64,000 nucleotides of DNA from DASUBV01 sp963822485 (lineage in GTDB: Bacteria > Actinomycetota > Actinomycetes > Streptosporangiales > Streptosporangiaceae): NCBI GenBank assembly GCA_963822485.1, contig CAWGHW010000012.1:1-64000 (forward strand), written 5' to 3'. Shown here piece after piece: positions 27,453 to 35,646 of this stretch. The notes below the pieces were generated by a model, which saw only the letters and a list, made by a program, of their open reading frames with translations, was not told where the DNA came from and did no database searches. The first letter of the stretch is position 1. The number at the start of each line of letters is the position of its first letter. A program made the translations under genes and the position numbers.

Positions 27453-28966
27453 GCGGCCGGCTCGCTGGTCGCGAGGGCGCGCTGGCCGGTGATGGCGTGG
27501 GGGCCCAGCCCGATCGTGGCGTACACCGCCGGCCGGCGGGCGCGCAGGATCGCCGCCCAGGCCAGCCCGATCACTGCGGCAGCCGGGTAACTGGCGGGCA
27601 GCGCCCAGGTAGCCGGGCTGCCGGGGGCCGTGCCGAGCAGCGTGGCGTAGTGCGCCACGGCCAGCACCACGATCCCGGCCAGCGCCGCGAACGCGATGGC
27701 CGGGGCGATCAGCCGCCGCCAGGCGACCTCGCCGTCGGGGTCGCGGGCGAAGAACACGATCACCGCGACGGAGGTGAGGGCGAGCAGGAGGATGATGCCG
27801 AACCCGCCGGTGGTGCCCAGCCAGAAGAACAGGTCGGTCATCGGCGGCCACCCGCCCAGCGCGTACACGGCGATGACGGCCACGCCGGTCGCGCTCTGCG
27901 TCAGGGATGCGGCGCGGGGGATGTTGCTGGCGCTGGTGCGGCCGAGCGCGGCGGGCAGCACGTTCTCCCGGCCCAGGGCGAACACGTAGCGCCAGACCAC
28001 GTTGTGGAACGCCAGCGCGGCGGCGAACAGCGAGGTCATGAACAGCAGCTGCCCGGCCTGGGCCAGCCACGTGCTGCCGCTGAGGGTGAACAGCAATCCC
28101 GGGCCGAGCTGCCCGGCCGCGGCGGCGACGTGGCTGGTGCCGTAGTGGGCGGCCATGGCCCACGACGCCCCGGCGTACACCACCGCGATCACCCCGAGCG
28201 CCAGGTAAGTCGCGGCCGGGATGGTCCGGCGCGGACGGCGGGCCTCCTCGGACAGGCCGGCGCCGAACTCGAACCCGACGAACCCGAGCACGGCGACGAC
28301 GGCCAGCACCCCGAACGTGCCCAGCCCCGCCGACCCCAGCCCCGCGGGCGACAGGGTGGCGAAGCTGAGGTGCCCGCCCGCCGGGCGGGCCAGCCCGCGC
28401 ACGGTCTCGGCGATGACGACGGCCAGCTCGGCGGTGAGCAGGACGCCCAGGACCTTGCCGGTGATGTCGACCCGCAGCTGGCCCAGGCCGGTGACCAGCG
28501 CCCAGGCGATCAGCGCCCACACCCACCACGGCTCGTGCACGCCCAGGTGCGCGGCGGCCTCGCCCTGCGCCGCCGGGCCGAGCGCTCCGTAGAGCCCGAC
28601 CTGCAAGAACGTGTACGCGACGAGGGCGATCAGCGCGGCGGCCACCCCGGCCGGGCGGCCCAGCCCACGGGTGACGAAGGCGTAGAACGCGCCGCTGTGG
28701 GTGATCCGCCGGCTCATCGCCATGTACCCGGTGGCGAACACCGCCAGGACCACCGCGACCACGCCGAATGCCGCCGGGATCCCGGTCAGTCCCGTGGTGG
28801 CGAACGCGGTCGGGATCACCCCGGCCGCGACGGTCAGCGGGGCGATGCCGGCCAGGACGAAGAACAGCACGGCCGGGATACCCAGCCGGTCGCGGGCCAG
28901 GGCGCGCGACACGGCACCGGGCCTGGCGGCCACGGACGTGCGGGCGGCTTGCGGTCTGGGCATCAT
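27449..28966 (-). CDS. APC family permease
   Basis: 505 residues. RDRLGIPAVLFFVLAGIAPLTVAAGVIPTAFATTGLTGIPAAF is the helix-1/2 region. YMAMSRRITHSGAFYAFVTRGLGRPAGVAAALIALVAYTFLQVGLYGALG and GFVGFEFGAGLSEEARRPRRTIPAATYLAL are conserved APC blocks. About 12-14 helices. It is distinct in sequence from the other APC protein (25232-26668), so the pairs are not a recent duplication. It is coupled to a GNAT enzyme. Confidence 0.92.
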   Translation of the reverse strand: MMPRPQAARTSVAARPGAVSRALARDRLGIPAVLFFVLAGIAPLTVAAGVIPTAFATTGLTGIPAAFGVVAVVLAVFATGYMAMSRRITHSGAFYAFVTRGLGRPAGVAAALIALVAYTFLQVGLYGALGPAAQGEAAAHLGVHEPWWVWALIAWALVTGLGQLRVDITGKVLGVLLTAELAVVIAETVRGLARPAGGHLSFATLSPAGLGSAGLGTFGVLAVVAVLGFVGFEFGAGLSEEARRPRRTIPAATYLALGVIAVVYAGASWAMAAHYGTSHVAAAAGQLGPGLLFTLSGSTWLAQAGQLLFMTSLFAAALAFHNVVWRYVFALGRENVLPAALGRTSASNIPRAASLTQSATGVAVIAVYALGGWPPMTDLFFWLGTTGGFGIILLLALTSVAVIVFFARDPDGEVAWRRLIAPAIAFAALAGIVVLAVAHYATLLGTAPGSPATWALPASYPAAAVIGLAWAAILRARRPAVYATIGLGPHAITGQRALATSEPAA

Positions 28967-29014
28967 GAGCTCCTGATTGCTCGACGGGGCTGAGGGGTTA
29001 ACGGGGCTGAGGGG

Positions 29015-29674
29015 TTACATGCGCTGGGCGAGCACGGCGCTGTCCACGACCGCCTGGGTATGGGCGATCAGCTCGCGTAACGGGACTGGCAGCAGGGCGG
29101 CGGCTTCCTGCGGGCTGCGCCGGCCCGGCGCCGACGGGGCGTAGGCCAGCAGCCGGGTCTCCAGGCCGCAGGCCGCGGCCAGCCCGGCCAGCGCCGCCGC
29201 GTGCACGGCGGGAGCGCGGGTCGAATCCAGCGCCGACCGGGCCCGGTTTAACGGCATGAACGCGCAGTCAGGATCGGCGGGCACCCACCCTCCGGCGTGC
29301 CACAGCCGCCGCGGCGCGCGCATCAGGTACCCCGCCCCGGCCAGCCGCCGGCCGACATCGCCGGCGGCGGTGCGGCCCAGGAACTGCAGCCACTCCCCGG
29401 CCGGGAGCGACTCGCGCTCGCCGCTGATCTGGCCCTGGATCTGGGCCATGAGCTGGCCGGCGGGCGGCGCGCACCCGGCGGTCACGGTCCCGTCAGGTGA
29501 GATGCCGGCCCCGCCGGCCAGCAGCAGCTCGGCCAGCAGCGCCCCGGCCAGGCCAATGCCGGTCGCCCGCGGCTGGAGGTAGGGCCGGCCGGTGCTGTCG
29601 TTGTGCGCCATCAGGTACAGGTCATCGGCCAGCAGCCCGGTACCGGCCAGCTGCGCCGCCACGCCGCCGGTCAT
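29015..29674 (-). CDS. GOLPH3/GPP34-family protein
   Basis: 219 residues. LLADDLYLMAHNDSTGRPYLQPRATGIGLAGALLAELLLAG is the conserved start of the GPP34 family, and a helical remainder follows. In eukaryotes this fold binds phosphatidylinositol-4-phosphate and sorts glycosyltransferases; the function in actinomycetes is not established. A perfect palindrome lies 120 bases upstream of its start and matches part of the GntR promoter region at 32113, so it may be under that regulator. Confidence 0.88.
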   Translation of the reverse strand: MTGGVAAQLAGTGLLADDLYLMAHNDSTGRPYLQPRATGIGLAGALLAELLLAGGAGISPDGTVTAGCAPPAGQLMAQIQGQISGERESLPAGEWLQFLGRTAAGDVGRRLAGAGYLMRAPRRLWHAGGWVPADPDCAFMPLNRARSALDSTRAPAVHAAALAGLAAACGLETRLLAYAPSAPGRRSPQEAAALLPVPLRELIAHTQAVVDSAVLAQRM

Positions 29675-30039
29675 CGCTGCGCCACGTGAGTGCCGGTCAT
29701 CTGTGGCTCTCCTCAGTCTCAGGCCGCCCCGCTTCCCGCAGGCGGCGCCGAAGCCGATCCGTCCCGCCTAGCTGATCGGCCGCCGGGCTCATCATATAGA
29801 GCACTGAGAGCTCTTAGTGCTCTATATCGGAGATATGCGGCTCAAGCGGGCGGTCCGGTGCTGCCGGGCGGGCTAGGGGGTGTCCCGCAGATCATGGTCA
29901 GGCACGCGGCCAGGGAGCCGGGGCAGCAGCCCGTGAAGCCACTCGCGCCACTCGCGCTCCGGCCAGCCCATCCGGCTCGTTAGCGGCGGACCGGAACCCA
30001 GGGCACGGCGCCGCCGTAATTCGGACCGGCCCCCGCCAG
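29675..30039. other. Gene-free region between GOLPH3 gene and insertion sequence
   Basis: Apart from the palindrome at 29794-29827 I see no gene. A frame from 29690 to 29983 is open, but it has no recognisable domain and crosses the palindrome, so it is not called. The region was probably continuous with the GntR upstream region before the insertion sequence arrived. Confidence 0.5.
29794..29827. promoter_or_regulatory. 34-bp palindrome, probable operator of the GOLPH3 gene
   Basis: ATATAGAGCACT and AGTGCTCTATAT form perfect 12-bp arms. The 10-base centre GAGAGCTCTT is itself nearly palindromic. The half-site ATAGAGCACT recurs near the GntR gene at 32125-32134. Confidence 0.72.
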
Positions 30040-31852
30040 CGACGTGGTTGTTGCTCTCACGTCGCTAGGACGCGCGGCAAAATAACCCGCTGGTTCCCGG
30101 ATTCCGGCATATTGGTGTGGTATGGGCGCTAGAGAGGTTACCCGGGAGATGCTGGCGGCGAAGTTCGAGGTGATCTTCCCGCATCTGGATGAGCGGCAGC
30201 GGCGGCTGCTGCTGGGGGCCGAGGCCCGGGCGCTGGGCCATGGCGGGATCCGGCTGGTTGCCCTGGCGGCCGGGGTTCGCGAGGGCACGGTATCGCTGGG
30301 CGTGGCGGAGGTGGAGTCCGGGGCGGAGCCGCTGGGCCGGGCGCGGCGAGCGGGCGGGGGCCGCAAGCGGGCCGCTGAGGTGGACCGGGGGCTGGTCCCG
30401 GCGTTGCTGGCCCTGGTCGGGCCGCAGGAGCGGGGGGACCCGGTGTCGCCGCTGCGGTGGACGGTCAAGTCGACCCGCACGCTGGCGGCCGAGCTGACCC
30501 GCCAGGGTCATAAGGTCAGCGCGGACACGGTCCGGGACCTGCTGCATGAGCAGGGGTTCAGCCTGCAGGGCAACGCCAAGACCATCGAGGGCAGGCAGCA
30601 CCCGGACCGGGACGCCCAGTTCCGGTACATCAGCGAGCAGGCCACCGCGCACCAGGGCGCCGGCGACCCGGTGATCAGCGTGGACACCAAGAAGAAGGAG
30701 CAGGTCGGGGAGTATGAGAACAGCGGGCGGCAGTGGCGGCCCGCGGGTGACCCGGTCCGGGTCCGCGACCACGACTTCCCCGGCCCGCAGACCGGGAAGG
30801 CGATCCCGTACGGGATCTATGACCTGGCCGCGAACGCCGGCTGGGTGAGCGTCGGCACCGATCATGACACCGCCGCGTTCGCGGTGGAGTCGATCCGCCG
30901 CTGGTGGACCGCCCGGGGCAGCCAGGACTACCCGGATGCCCGGCGGCTGCTGATCACCGCCGACGCCGGCGGGTCCAACGGGTACCGCACCCGGGCCTGG
31001 AAGGCCGGGCTGGCCGCGCTGGCCGCCGGGACCGGGCTGGAGATCACCTGCTGCCACTTCCCGCCCGGCACCTCCAAGTGGAACAAGATCGAGCACCGGC
31101 TGTTCTCGCACATCACCATGAACTGGCGCGGCCGCCCGCTGACCAGCCACGAAGTCATCGTCAGCAGCATCGCCGCGACCACCACCGCGACCGGGTTACG
31201 CGTGCACGCCGAGCTTGACCCCGGCACCTACGCCACCGGGATCAAGATCAGCGACCAGCAGATGGCCGCCCTGCCGATCACCGCTCACGGCTGGCACGGA
31301 GACTGGAACTACACCCTGAGCCCCGCCACCCCGGCCAGCGCCAGCGCCGCGCCGCCCCCGCCCGCCGCCAGCCCGCCCCCGCCCGACCTGGCCTGGCTGG
31401 CCCGCCCCGCCATCACCGGCATGCCCGGCCCCGCCTTCGACGCCCTCGCCGCCGCCCTGACCACCCCCGCCGCCCAGCTCCGCGAAGCCGCCCTGGCCAG
31501 ACGACGCGGCTACCGCCCGCCCCAGACCGCCCACCCCGGCCGCCCGCCCCGCCTCACCCTCACCGGCAAGCTGATCACCGCCATCCTGCACGACCGCCAC
31601 GGCCTGCCCTACAAAGCCATCAGCGCCCTGACCCGGCTCCGCCACGAAGACATCTGCCGCCACACCACCGACATCCGCCGCCTCCTGCACCAGACCGGCC
31701 ACACCATCCCGCCCGCCACCCACAAGCTCGCCACCCTCAACGACCTCTGCACCTACGCCACCGCCCACGGCATCACCACCCCAGCAAAGATCAAGGCAGC
31801 GTGTTAATAACCTGCGCGTCCCTAGAACGACGTGGCAGCAACAACCACGTCG
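30040..31852 (+). mobile_element. ISAzo13-type insertion sequence
   Basis: The ends are inverted repeats of about 35-40 bases: the left begins CGACGTGGTTGTTGCT at 30040, and the right ends with its complement at 31852. Each end also contains CGACGTG/CACGTCG as a small internal hairpin. The element is about 1.8 kb with one transposase gene that fills it. A clear target duplication is not visible. It lies between the GOLPH3 gene and the small gene beside the GntR regulator. Confidence 0.85.
30122..31807 (+). CDS. ISAzo13 family transposase
   Basis: 561 residues. Catalytic DDE residues are visible: Asp in DPVISVDTKKKEQVG, Asp in RRLLITADAGGSNGYR, and Glu in GTSKWNKIEHRLFSHI. DHDFPGPQTGKAIPYGIYDLAANAGWVSVGTDHDTAAFAVESIRRWW is the family's conserved centre. 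The C-terminal 170 residues after an Ala/Pro linker are additional to the core. The frame is intact and the inverted repeats are present, so the element may still be active. Confidence 0.93.
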   Translation: MGAREVTREMLAAKFEVIFPHLDERQRRLLLGAEARALGHGGIRLVALAAGVREGTVSLGVAEVESGAEPLGRARRAGGGRKRAAEVDRGLVPALLALVGPQERGDPVSPLRWTVKSTRTLAAELTRQGHKVSADTVRDLLHEQGFSLQGNAKTIEGRQHPDRDAQFRYISEQATAHQGAGDPVISVDTKKKEQVGEYENSGRQWRPAGDPVRVRDHDFPGPQTGKAIPYGIYDLAANAGWVSVGTDHDTAAFAVESIRRWWTARGSQDYPDARRLLITADAGGSNGYRTRAWKAGLAALAAGTGLEITCCHFPPGTSKWNKIEHRLFSHITMNWRGRPLTSHEVIVSSIAATTTATGLRVHAELDPGTYATGIKISDQQMAALPITAHGWHGDWNYTLSPATPASASAAPPPPAASPPPPDLAWLARPAITGMPGPAFDALAAALTTPAAQLREAALARRRGYRPPQTAHPGRPPRLTLTGKLITAILHDRHGLPYKAISALTRLRHEDICRHTTDIRRLLHQTGHTIPPATHKLATLNDLCTYATAHGITTPAKIKAAC

Positions 31853-31901
31853 TTCCCGGCACCGCGGGCCGCTCCGCCGAGCGTGATCTACGAGACACGC
31901 T

Positions 31902-32102
31902 CTAGCCGGGGGAGCGGAGGATGACGGACCTGATCTGGTCGCGGAGGTCGACGGCGTCCTCGCCGCGGACCCGCACGGGCGGGTCGGCGTCGCGCAGGCT
32001 CGCGTAGTACAGGCGGTCCACGCCTCGCCAGACCTCCCAGCGGGGGAACTCTCGCGCATACGGCCACCAGCCCGGGCTCTTGCCGTCCATGTCCACCGCC
32101 AC
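31902..32102 (-). CDS. Small hypothetical protein divergent from the GntR gene
   Basis: 66 residues: WWPYAREFPRWEVWRGVDRLYYASLRDADPPVRVRGEDAVDLRDQI. The aromatic-rich start and codon bias look like a real small actinomycete gene, but I know no function. It shares a 90-base divergent promoter region with the GntR regulator and may be its target. Confidence 0.68.
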   Translation of the reverse strand: MAVDMDGKSPGWWPYAREFPRWEVWRGVDRLYYASLRDADPPVRVRGEDAVDLRDQIRSVILRSPG

Positions 32103-32112
32103 AGGCTAAAGC

Positions 32113-32134
32113 ATATAGACCACATAGAGCACTA
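32113..32134. promoter_or_regulatory. Operator-like half-sites in the GntR promoter
   Basis: ATATAGACCACATAGAGCAC repeats the half-site of the 29794 palindrome twice, imperfectly, on one strand. It lies between the divergent small gene and the GntR gene. Autoregulation is inferred. Confidence 0.5.
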
Positions 32135-32191
32135 GAAGCTTCGCAAGCTACCCGAGGTTTATGCAGGTCATGGACTGTCTACGTTGATCAG

Positions 32192-32614
32192 GTGCCCGAC
32201 GTGGATCCTTACCGCAACCCGAGGGCCACCTACCTGCAGGTGGCTGACGCGATCACGGCGCGCATCAGGGACGGGGAGATCACCTACAAGCTGCCGGCCG
32301 AGCGGGCGCTGGCGGCGGAGTACGGCGTGGCCTACCAGACGGTCCGGCGGTCCATGAAGCTGCTTCGTGACCAGGGGCTGATCATCACCCGGCAGGGACG
32401 GGGCACGTTCGTCGCGTCCGCGGTGCTGGGCGACGAGGACGAGGCGGAGGGCGAGCCGGGCGGCGGCGGCGCCCGACTAGCTGATAACAGCAAGAAGCGG
32501 CCCGCCAGCCCTCCGGCGTCGCACAACCGGGCTCGTACAGCCAGGGTCCGGGCAGCCAGGGTCAGGGCAGCCAGGGTCAGGGCAGGGTCAGGATCTCGCG
32601 GCCGTCGGGGGTGA
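32192..32614 (+). CDS. GntR family regulator with DNSKK-containing tail
   Basis: 140 residues from GTG 32192. The winged helix is complete: YLQVADAITARIRDGEITYKLPAERALAAEYGVAYQTVRRSMKLLRDQGLIITRQGRGTFVAS (residues 11-75), followed by no effector domain, as in short GntR proteins. The tail beyond residue 80 is acidic, then reads ADNSKKRPASPP from the 16-bp repeat, then an Arg/Ala repeat made by tandem GGGTCAGGGCAGCCA units. The tail overlaps the 3' end of the convergent map gene by 38 bases, so it has probably been extended by repeat insertion. Likely targets are itself, the divergent small gene and the GOLPH3 gene. Confidence 0.85.
   Translation: MPDVDPYRNPRATYLQVADAITARIRDGEITYKLPAERALAAEYGVAYQTVRRSMKLLRDQGLIITRQGRGTFVASAVLGDEDEAEGEPGGGGARLADNSKKRPASPPASHNRARTARVRAARVRAARVRAGSGSRGRRG
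32482..32497 (+). repeat. DNSKK repeat, one copy in the GntR tail
   Basis: TGATAACAGCAAGAAG, identical to the copies elsewhere, read in frame as DNSKK within the GntR gene. Preceded by GACTAGC and followed by CGG. Confidence 0.88.
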
Positions 32615-33425
32615 CCAGGATGGTGTGCTCGAACTGGGCGGTCCGCTTGCCGTCGGCGGTGAGCACGGTCCAGCCGTCGGGCCAGATCTCGTAGTCGATG
32701 GTGCCGAGGGTCAGCATGGGCTCGATGGTGAACGTCATGCCCGGCTCCATGGTGATGTCCACGTCGGGGTCGTCGAAGTGCGGTACGACCAGGCCGGAGT
32801 GGAACGTGGTGCCGATGCCGTGGCCGGTGAAGTCGCGGACGACGCCGTAGCCGAAGCGCCGGGCGTAGGACTCGATGACCCGGCCGATGGCGTTCAGGCG
32901 GCGGCCCGGGGCGACGGCCCGGATGCCGCGCATCATGGCCTCGTGGGTGCGCTCGACCAGCAGCCGGGACTCCTCGGGCACGTCGCCGGCCAGGAAGGTG
33001 GCGTTGGTGTCGCCGTGCACGCCGCCGATGTAGGCGGTGATGTCGATGTTGACGATGTCACCGTCGGCGACGACGGTGTCGTCGGGGATGCCGTGGCAGA
33101 TGACCTCGTTGAGCGAGGTGCACAGGGACTTGGGGTAGCCGCGGTAGCCCAGGGTGCTGGGGTAGGCGCCGTGGTCGACGAGGAATTCGTGGCCGACCCG
33201 GTCGAGCTCGTCGGTGGTGACGCCGGGCTCGACGTGCCGTCCGACCTCGGCCAGCGCCTGTGCGGCGATCCGGCTGGCGATCCGCATCCGCGCGATGGTC
33301 TCGGGATCCTTGACCTCGGTCTCGCCGGTCCGCGGGTAGCGCTTGCCGACGTACTCGGGCCTGGCAATGCTCGCGGGCACCTGGCGCGCGGGAGAAATCC
33401 GGCCGGGCTGGAGCATGGTCGCCAT
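32577..33425 (-). CDS. map: Methionine aminopeptidase, type I
   Basis: 282 residues from ATG 33425, with the usual actinomycete N-terminal extension before ARMRIASRIAAQALAEVGRHVEPGVTTDELD. Metal ligands are visible: Asp in VNIDITAYIGGVHGDTNATF (two Asp), His in FTGHGIGTTFH, Glu in FTIEPML, and Glu in FEHTILVTPDG. It removes the initiator Met from new proteins. Divergent from a small conserved gene at 33446. Confidence 0.96.
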   Translation of the reverse strand: MATMLQPGRISPARQVPASIARPEYVGKRYPRTGETEVKDPETIARMRIASRIAAQALAEVGRHVEPGVTTDELDRVGHEFLVDHGAYPSTLGYRGYPKSLCTSLNEVICHGIPDDTVVADGDIVNIDITAYIGGVHGDTNATFLAGDVPEESRLLVERTHEAMMRGIRAVAPGRRLNAIGRVIESYARRFGYGVVRDFTGHGIGTTFHSGLVVPHFDDPDVDITMEPGMTFTIEPMLTLGTIDYEIWPDGWTVLTADGKRTAQFEHTILVTPDGREILTLP

Positions 33426-33445
33426 GATCTGGGAGTCTAGTAGCC

Positions 33446-33619
33446 ATGGACGGCGACAAGCACTGGTGGTTCTGTCTGAAGCACAACACGGTGGAGGACG
33501 ACGACGGCGTCTGCCCGGGCAAGGACCGGCTGGGCCCCTACCCGACCAGGGAGGCCGCGGAGCACGCACTTCAGACGGTTCAGGAGCGCAACGAGCAGTG
33601 GGACTCCCAGGACCGCTGA
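33446..33619 (+). CDS. Small conserved actinobacterial protein next to map
   Basis: 57 residues: MDGDKHWWFCLKHNTVEDDD, then GVCPGKDRLGPYPTREAAEHALQ. The WWFCLKHxxVE start and GPYPxxxxAxxAL pattern recur in short proteins encoded divergently to map in streptomycetes, and resemble a minimal SPOR-like unit. The Cys pair could bind metal. No function is assigned. It starts 20 bases from the map start, so both share a promoter region. Confidence 0.85.
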   Translation: MDGDKHWWFCLKHNTVEDDDGVCPGKDRLGPYPTREAAEHALQTVQERNEQWDSQDR

Positions 33620-33764
33620 CGTAGTGGGCGGACCGTCGGCGGCCAGGGGCGGGATACCCGGGCGCCGGCGGCCGCGCACCGTTGCTCGATCTGGGTAGGA
33701 GCCTGGGGTGCTAGCTGCCGGTATCGTGGGGGCAGCGGCCAGTGGCCGGCCGGAAGGGGTTGCG

Positions 33765-34691
33765 GTGACAGGGCAGCACTCGGGCGAGGAGTTGCCGGCG
33801 GCTGCCGAGGCCCGGATGGAGGAAATCCGCGAGAGCGGCACGTGGGGCTCGTCTCTGAGCACCGCCGAGTTCGCGGCCATCCGAAGCGTCGGGTTCGAGC
33901 CCGTCGGCCAGGTGCTCGGCGCGGCCGTCTACAACATCGGCTACACCGGTGGCTACTCCTGCCCCGGCGCGTGGGCGGGCTACGGCGGGTTCGTGACCCC
34001 GGCCGCGAGCGTGACCTCGGTCTCGGGCGCGACGTCGATGGGCTCGTTCGGGCCGATGGTGGCGACGCTCTACGAGGCCCGGCGCACGGCGATCGGCCGG
34101 ATGGTGGCCGAGTGCCAGGAGCTGGGCGGGCACGGGATCGTGGGCGTTCAGCTGACGATCGGGAGCTTCCCGGCGGGCGGCCTGGAGTTCAAGGCCATCG
34201 GGACGGCGGTGCGCGCGCCGGGCGAGGTGTCGCGCCGCGAGCCGTTCACCTCGGACCTGTCGGGCCAGGACTTCGCGAAGCTGATGCTGTCGGGCTGGGC
34301 GCCGGCGGGCCTGGTGCTGGGCATCTCGATCGGGTCCCGGCACGACGACTGGCTGACGATCACGCAGACGCGCTGGACGAGCGGTAACGCCGAGGTGCAC
34401 GGGTATACCGACCTCATCAACCGGACCCGGCATGACGCCCGGCACCAGCTGGAGCGGGACGTAACACGGCTGGGCGCTGACGGCGTGGTGGTGCAGGACA
34501 TGAACGTGCGGGTCCGGGAGCGGGAGTGCCCGATGTCCGAAGGACGCCGCGACCACATTGTCGAGGCGACGATCATCGGGACGGCAATCGCCCGGTTTGC
34601 CACGAAGCGCCGGGAGGCGCGGACCCCGCTGACGATCATGTCGCTCGACCCGCAGCGGCGTCAGGCGGCGCGGGTCCGGCTGGGGCCGTGA
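33765..34691 (+). CDS. YbjQ-like heavy-metal-binding-domain protein (copy 1)
   Basis: 308 residues from GTG 33765, after GGAAGGGG. Two YbjQ/UPF0145-type domains are seen: VGFEPVGQVLGAAVYNIGYTG...EARRTAIGRMVAECQELGGHGIVGVQLTIGSFPAGGLEFKAIGTAV, and after EPFTSDLSGQDFAKLM a second one ending IIGTAIARF. The fold is a small alpha/beta pentamer of unknown role with a proposed metal site. It is followed 46 bases later by a related gene, most likely in the same transcript. Confidence 0.85.
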   Translation: MTGQHSGEELPAAAEARMEEIRESGTWGSSLSTAEFAAIRSVGFEPVGQVLGAAVYNIGYTGGYSCPGAWAGYGGFVTPAASVTSVSGATSMGSFGPMVATLYEARRTAIGRMVAECQELGGHGIVGVQLTIGSFPAGGLEFKAIGTAVRAPGEVSRREPFTSDLSGQDFAKLMLSGWAPAGLVLGISIGSRHDDWLTITQTRWTSGNAEVHGYTDLINRTRHDARHQLERDVTRLGADGVVVQDMNVRVRERECPMSEGRRDHIVEATIIGTAIARFATKRREARTPLTIMSLDPQRRQAARVRLGP

Positions 34692-34737
34692 ACCGGGCGT
34701 GGCGAGCGAGCGTTGACCGGGCAAGGATAGGAGCGCG

Positions 34738-35646
34738 ATGACCGACCAGCAGCAGACCGAGGGGGTCGCCCCCGGCGCACAGCAGTCTGCGGCGCAGCAG
34801 TCTGGGGCGCAGCAGAACGCCGACATCGAGGTGCTGGGCGTTCCGCACGACGCCATGGCCAGGCTCGCTGAATTGCGGCCGGGCCAGCCGGGCGGCATCT
34901 TCACCTCGGACCTGTCCGTCAACGAGTTCCTGCTCGTCCGCGAGGTCGGGTTCCGGCCCCTCGGGCTGGTGCTGGGCAGCTCGATCTACCACGTGGGCCT
35001 GCAGGTGGCCCGCTGGGGCAAGAGCCAGGAGCTGGACGTGCTGTCCCAGGCCATGTACCACGCGCGTGAGCTGGCCATGACCCGGATGGAGGCCGAGGCG
35101 GCGTCGCTCGGCGCCGACGGGATCGTGGGCGTGCGGCTGGACGTGGAGATGAAGGAGTTCGGCGCCGACATCGCCGAGTTCATCGCGATCGGCACGGCGG
35201 TCAAGGCCGAGCCCGGCGCGGGCGGCGGCGGCGTCACGAACTGGCGCAACAACAAGGGCATGCCGTTCACCTCGGACCTGTCCGGCCAGGACTTCTGGAC
35301 GCTGATCCGGGCCGGCTACGCGCCGCTCGGCATGACCATGGGCACCTGCGTGTACCACATCGCACACCAGCGGCTCGGCGCCAAGATGGGCAATATCGGG
35401 CGGAACGTCGAGATCGAGCAGTTCACCCAGGCGCTCTACGACGCGCGCGAGCTGGCCATGACCCGGATGCAGGCCGAGGCGGAGGAGCTGAAGGCCGAGG
35501 GCATCGTGGGCGTGCAGCTACGCCAGCACAGTCATACCTGGGGCTCGCACACGACGGAGTTCTTCGCCATCGGCACGGCGGTCCGGCCGCTGCGCGACGA
35601 CCACGTGATCCAGACCCCGACGATGGTGCTCAGCCTGGACTCCTGA
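34738..35646 (+). CDS. YbjQ-like heavy-metal-binding-domain protein (copy 2)
   Basis: 302 residues, paralogous to the previous gene. A Gln/Ala-rich leader precedes two domains: VREVGFRPLGLVLGSSIYHVGLQ...ARELAMTRMEAEAASLGADGIVGVRLDVEMKEFGADIAEFIAIGTAV, and PFTSDLSGQDFWTLIRAGYAPLGMTMGTCVYHIAHQ...GIVGVQLRQHSHTWGSHTTEFFAIGTAV. The shared PFTSDLSGQDF linker links it to copy 1. The 3' end overlaps the convergent GDPD gene by 17 bases. Confidence 0.87.
   Translation: MTDQQQTEGVAPGAQQSAAQQSGAQQNADIEVLGVPHDAMARLAELRPGQPGGIFTSDLSVNEFLLVREVGFRPLGLVLGSSIYHVGLQVARWGKSQELDVLSQAMYHARELAMTRMEAEAASLGADGIVGVRLDVEMKEFGADIAEFIAIGTAVKAEPGAGGGGVTNWRNNKGMPFTSDLSGQDFWTLIRAGYAPLGMTMGTCVYHIAHQRLGAKMGNIGRNVEIEQFTQALYDARELAMTRMQAEAEELKAEGIVGVQLRQHSHTWGSHTTEFFAIGTAVRPLRDDHVIQTPTMVLSLDS

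Noticed and set aside
29690..29983. Open frame on the + strand beside the GOLPH3 gene
   Set aside because: It runs through the regulatory palindrome, has no domain, and looks like chance in GC-rich DNA.
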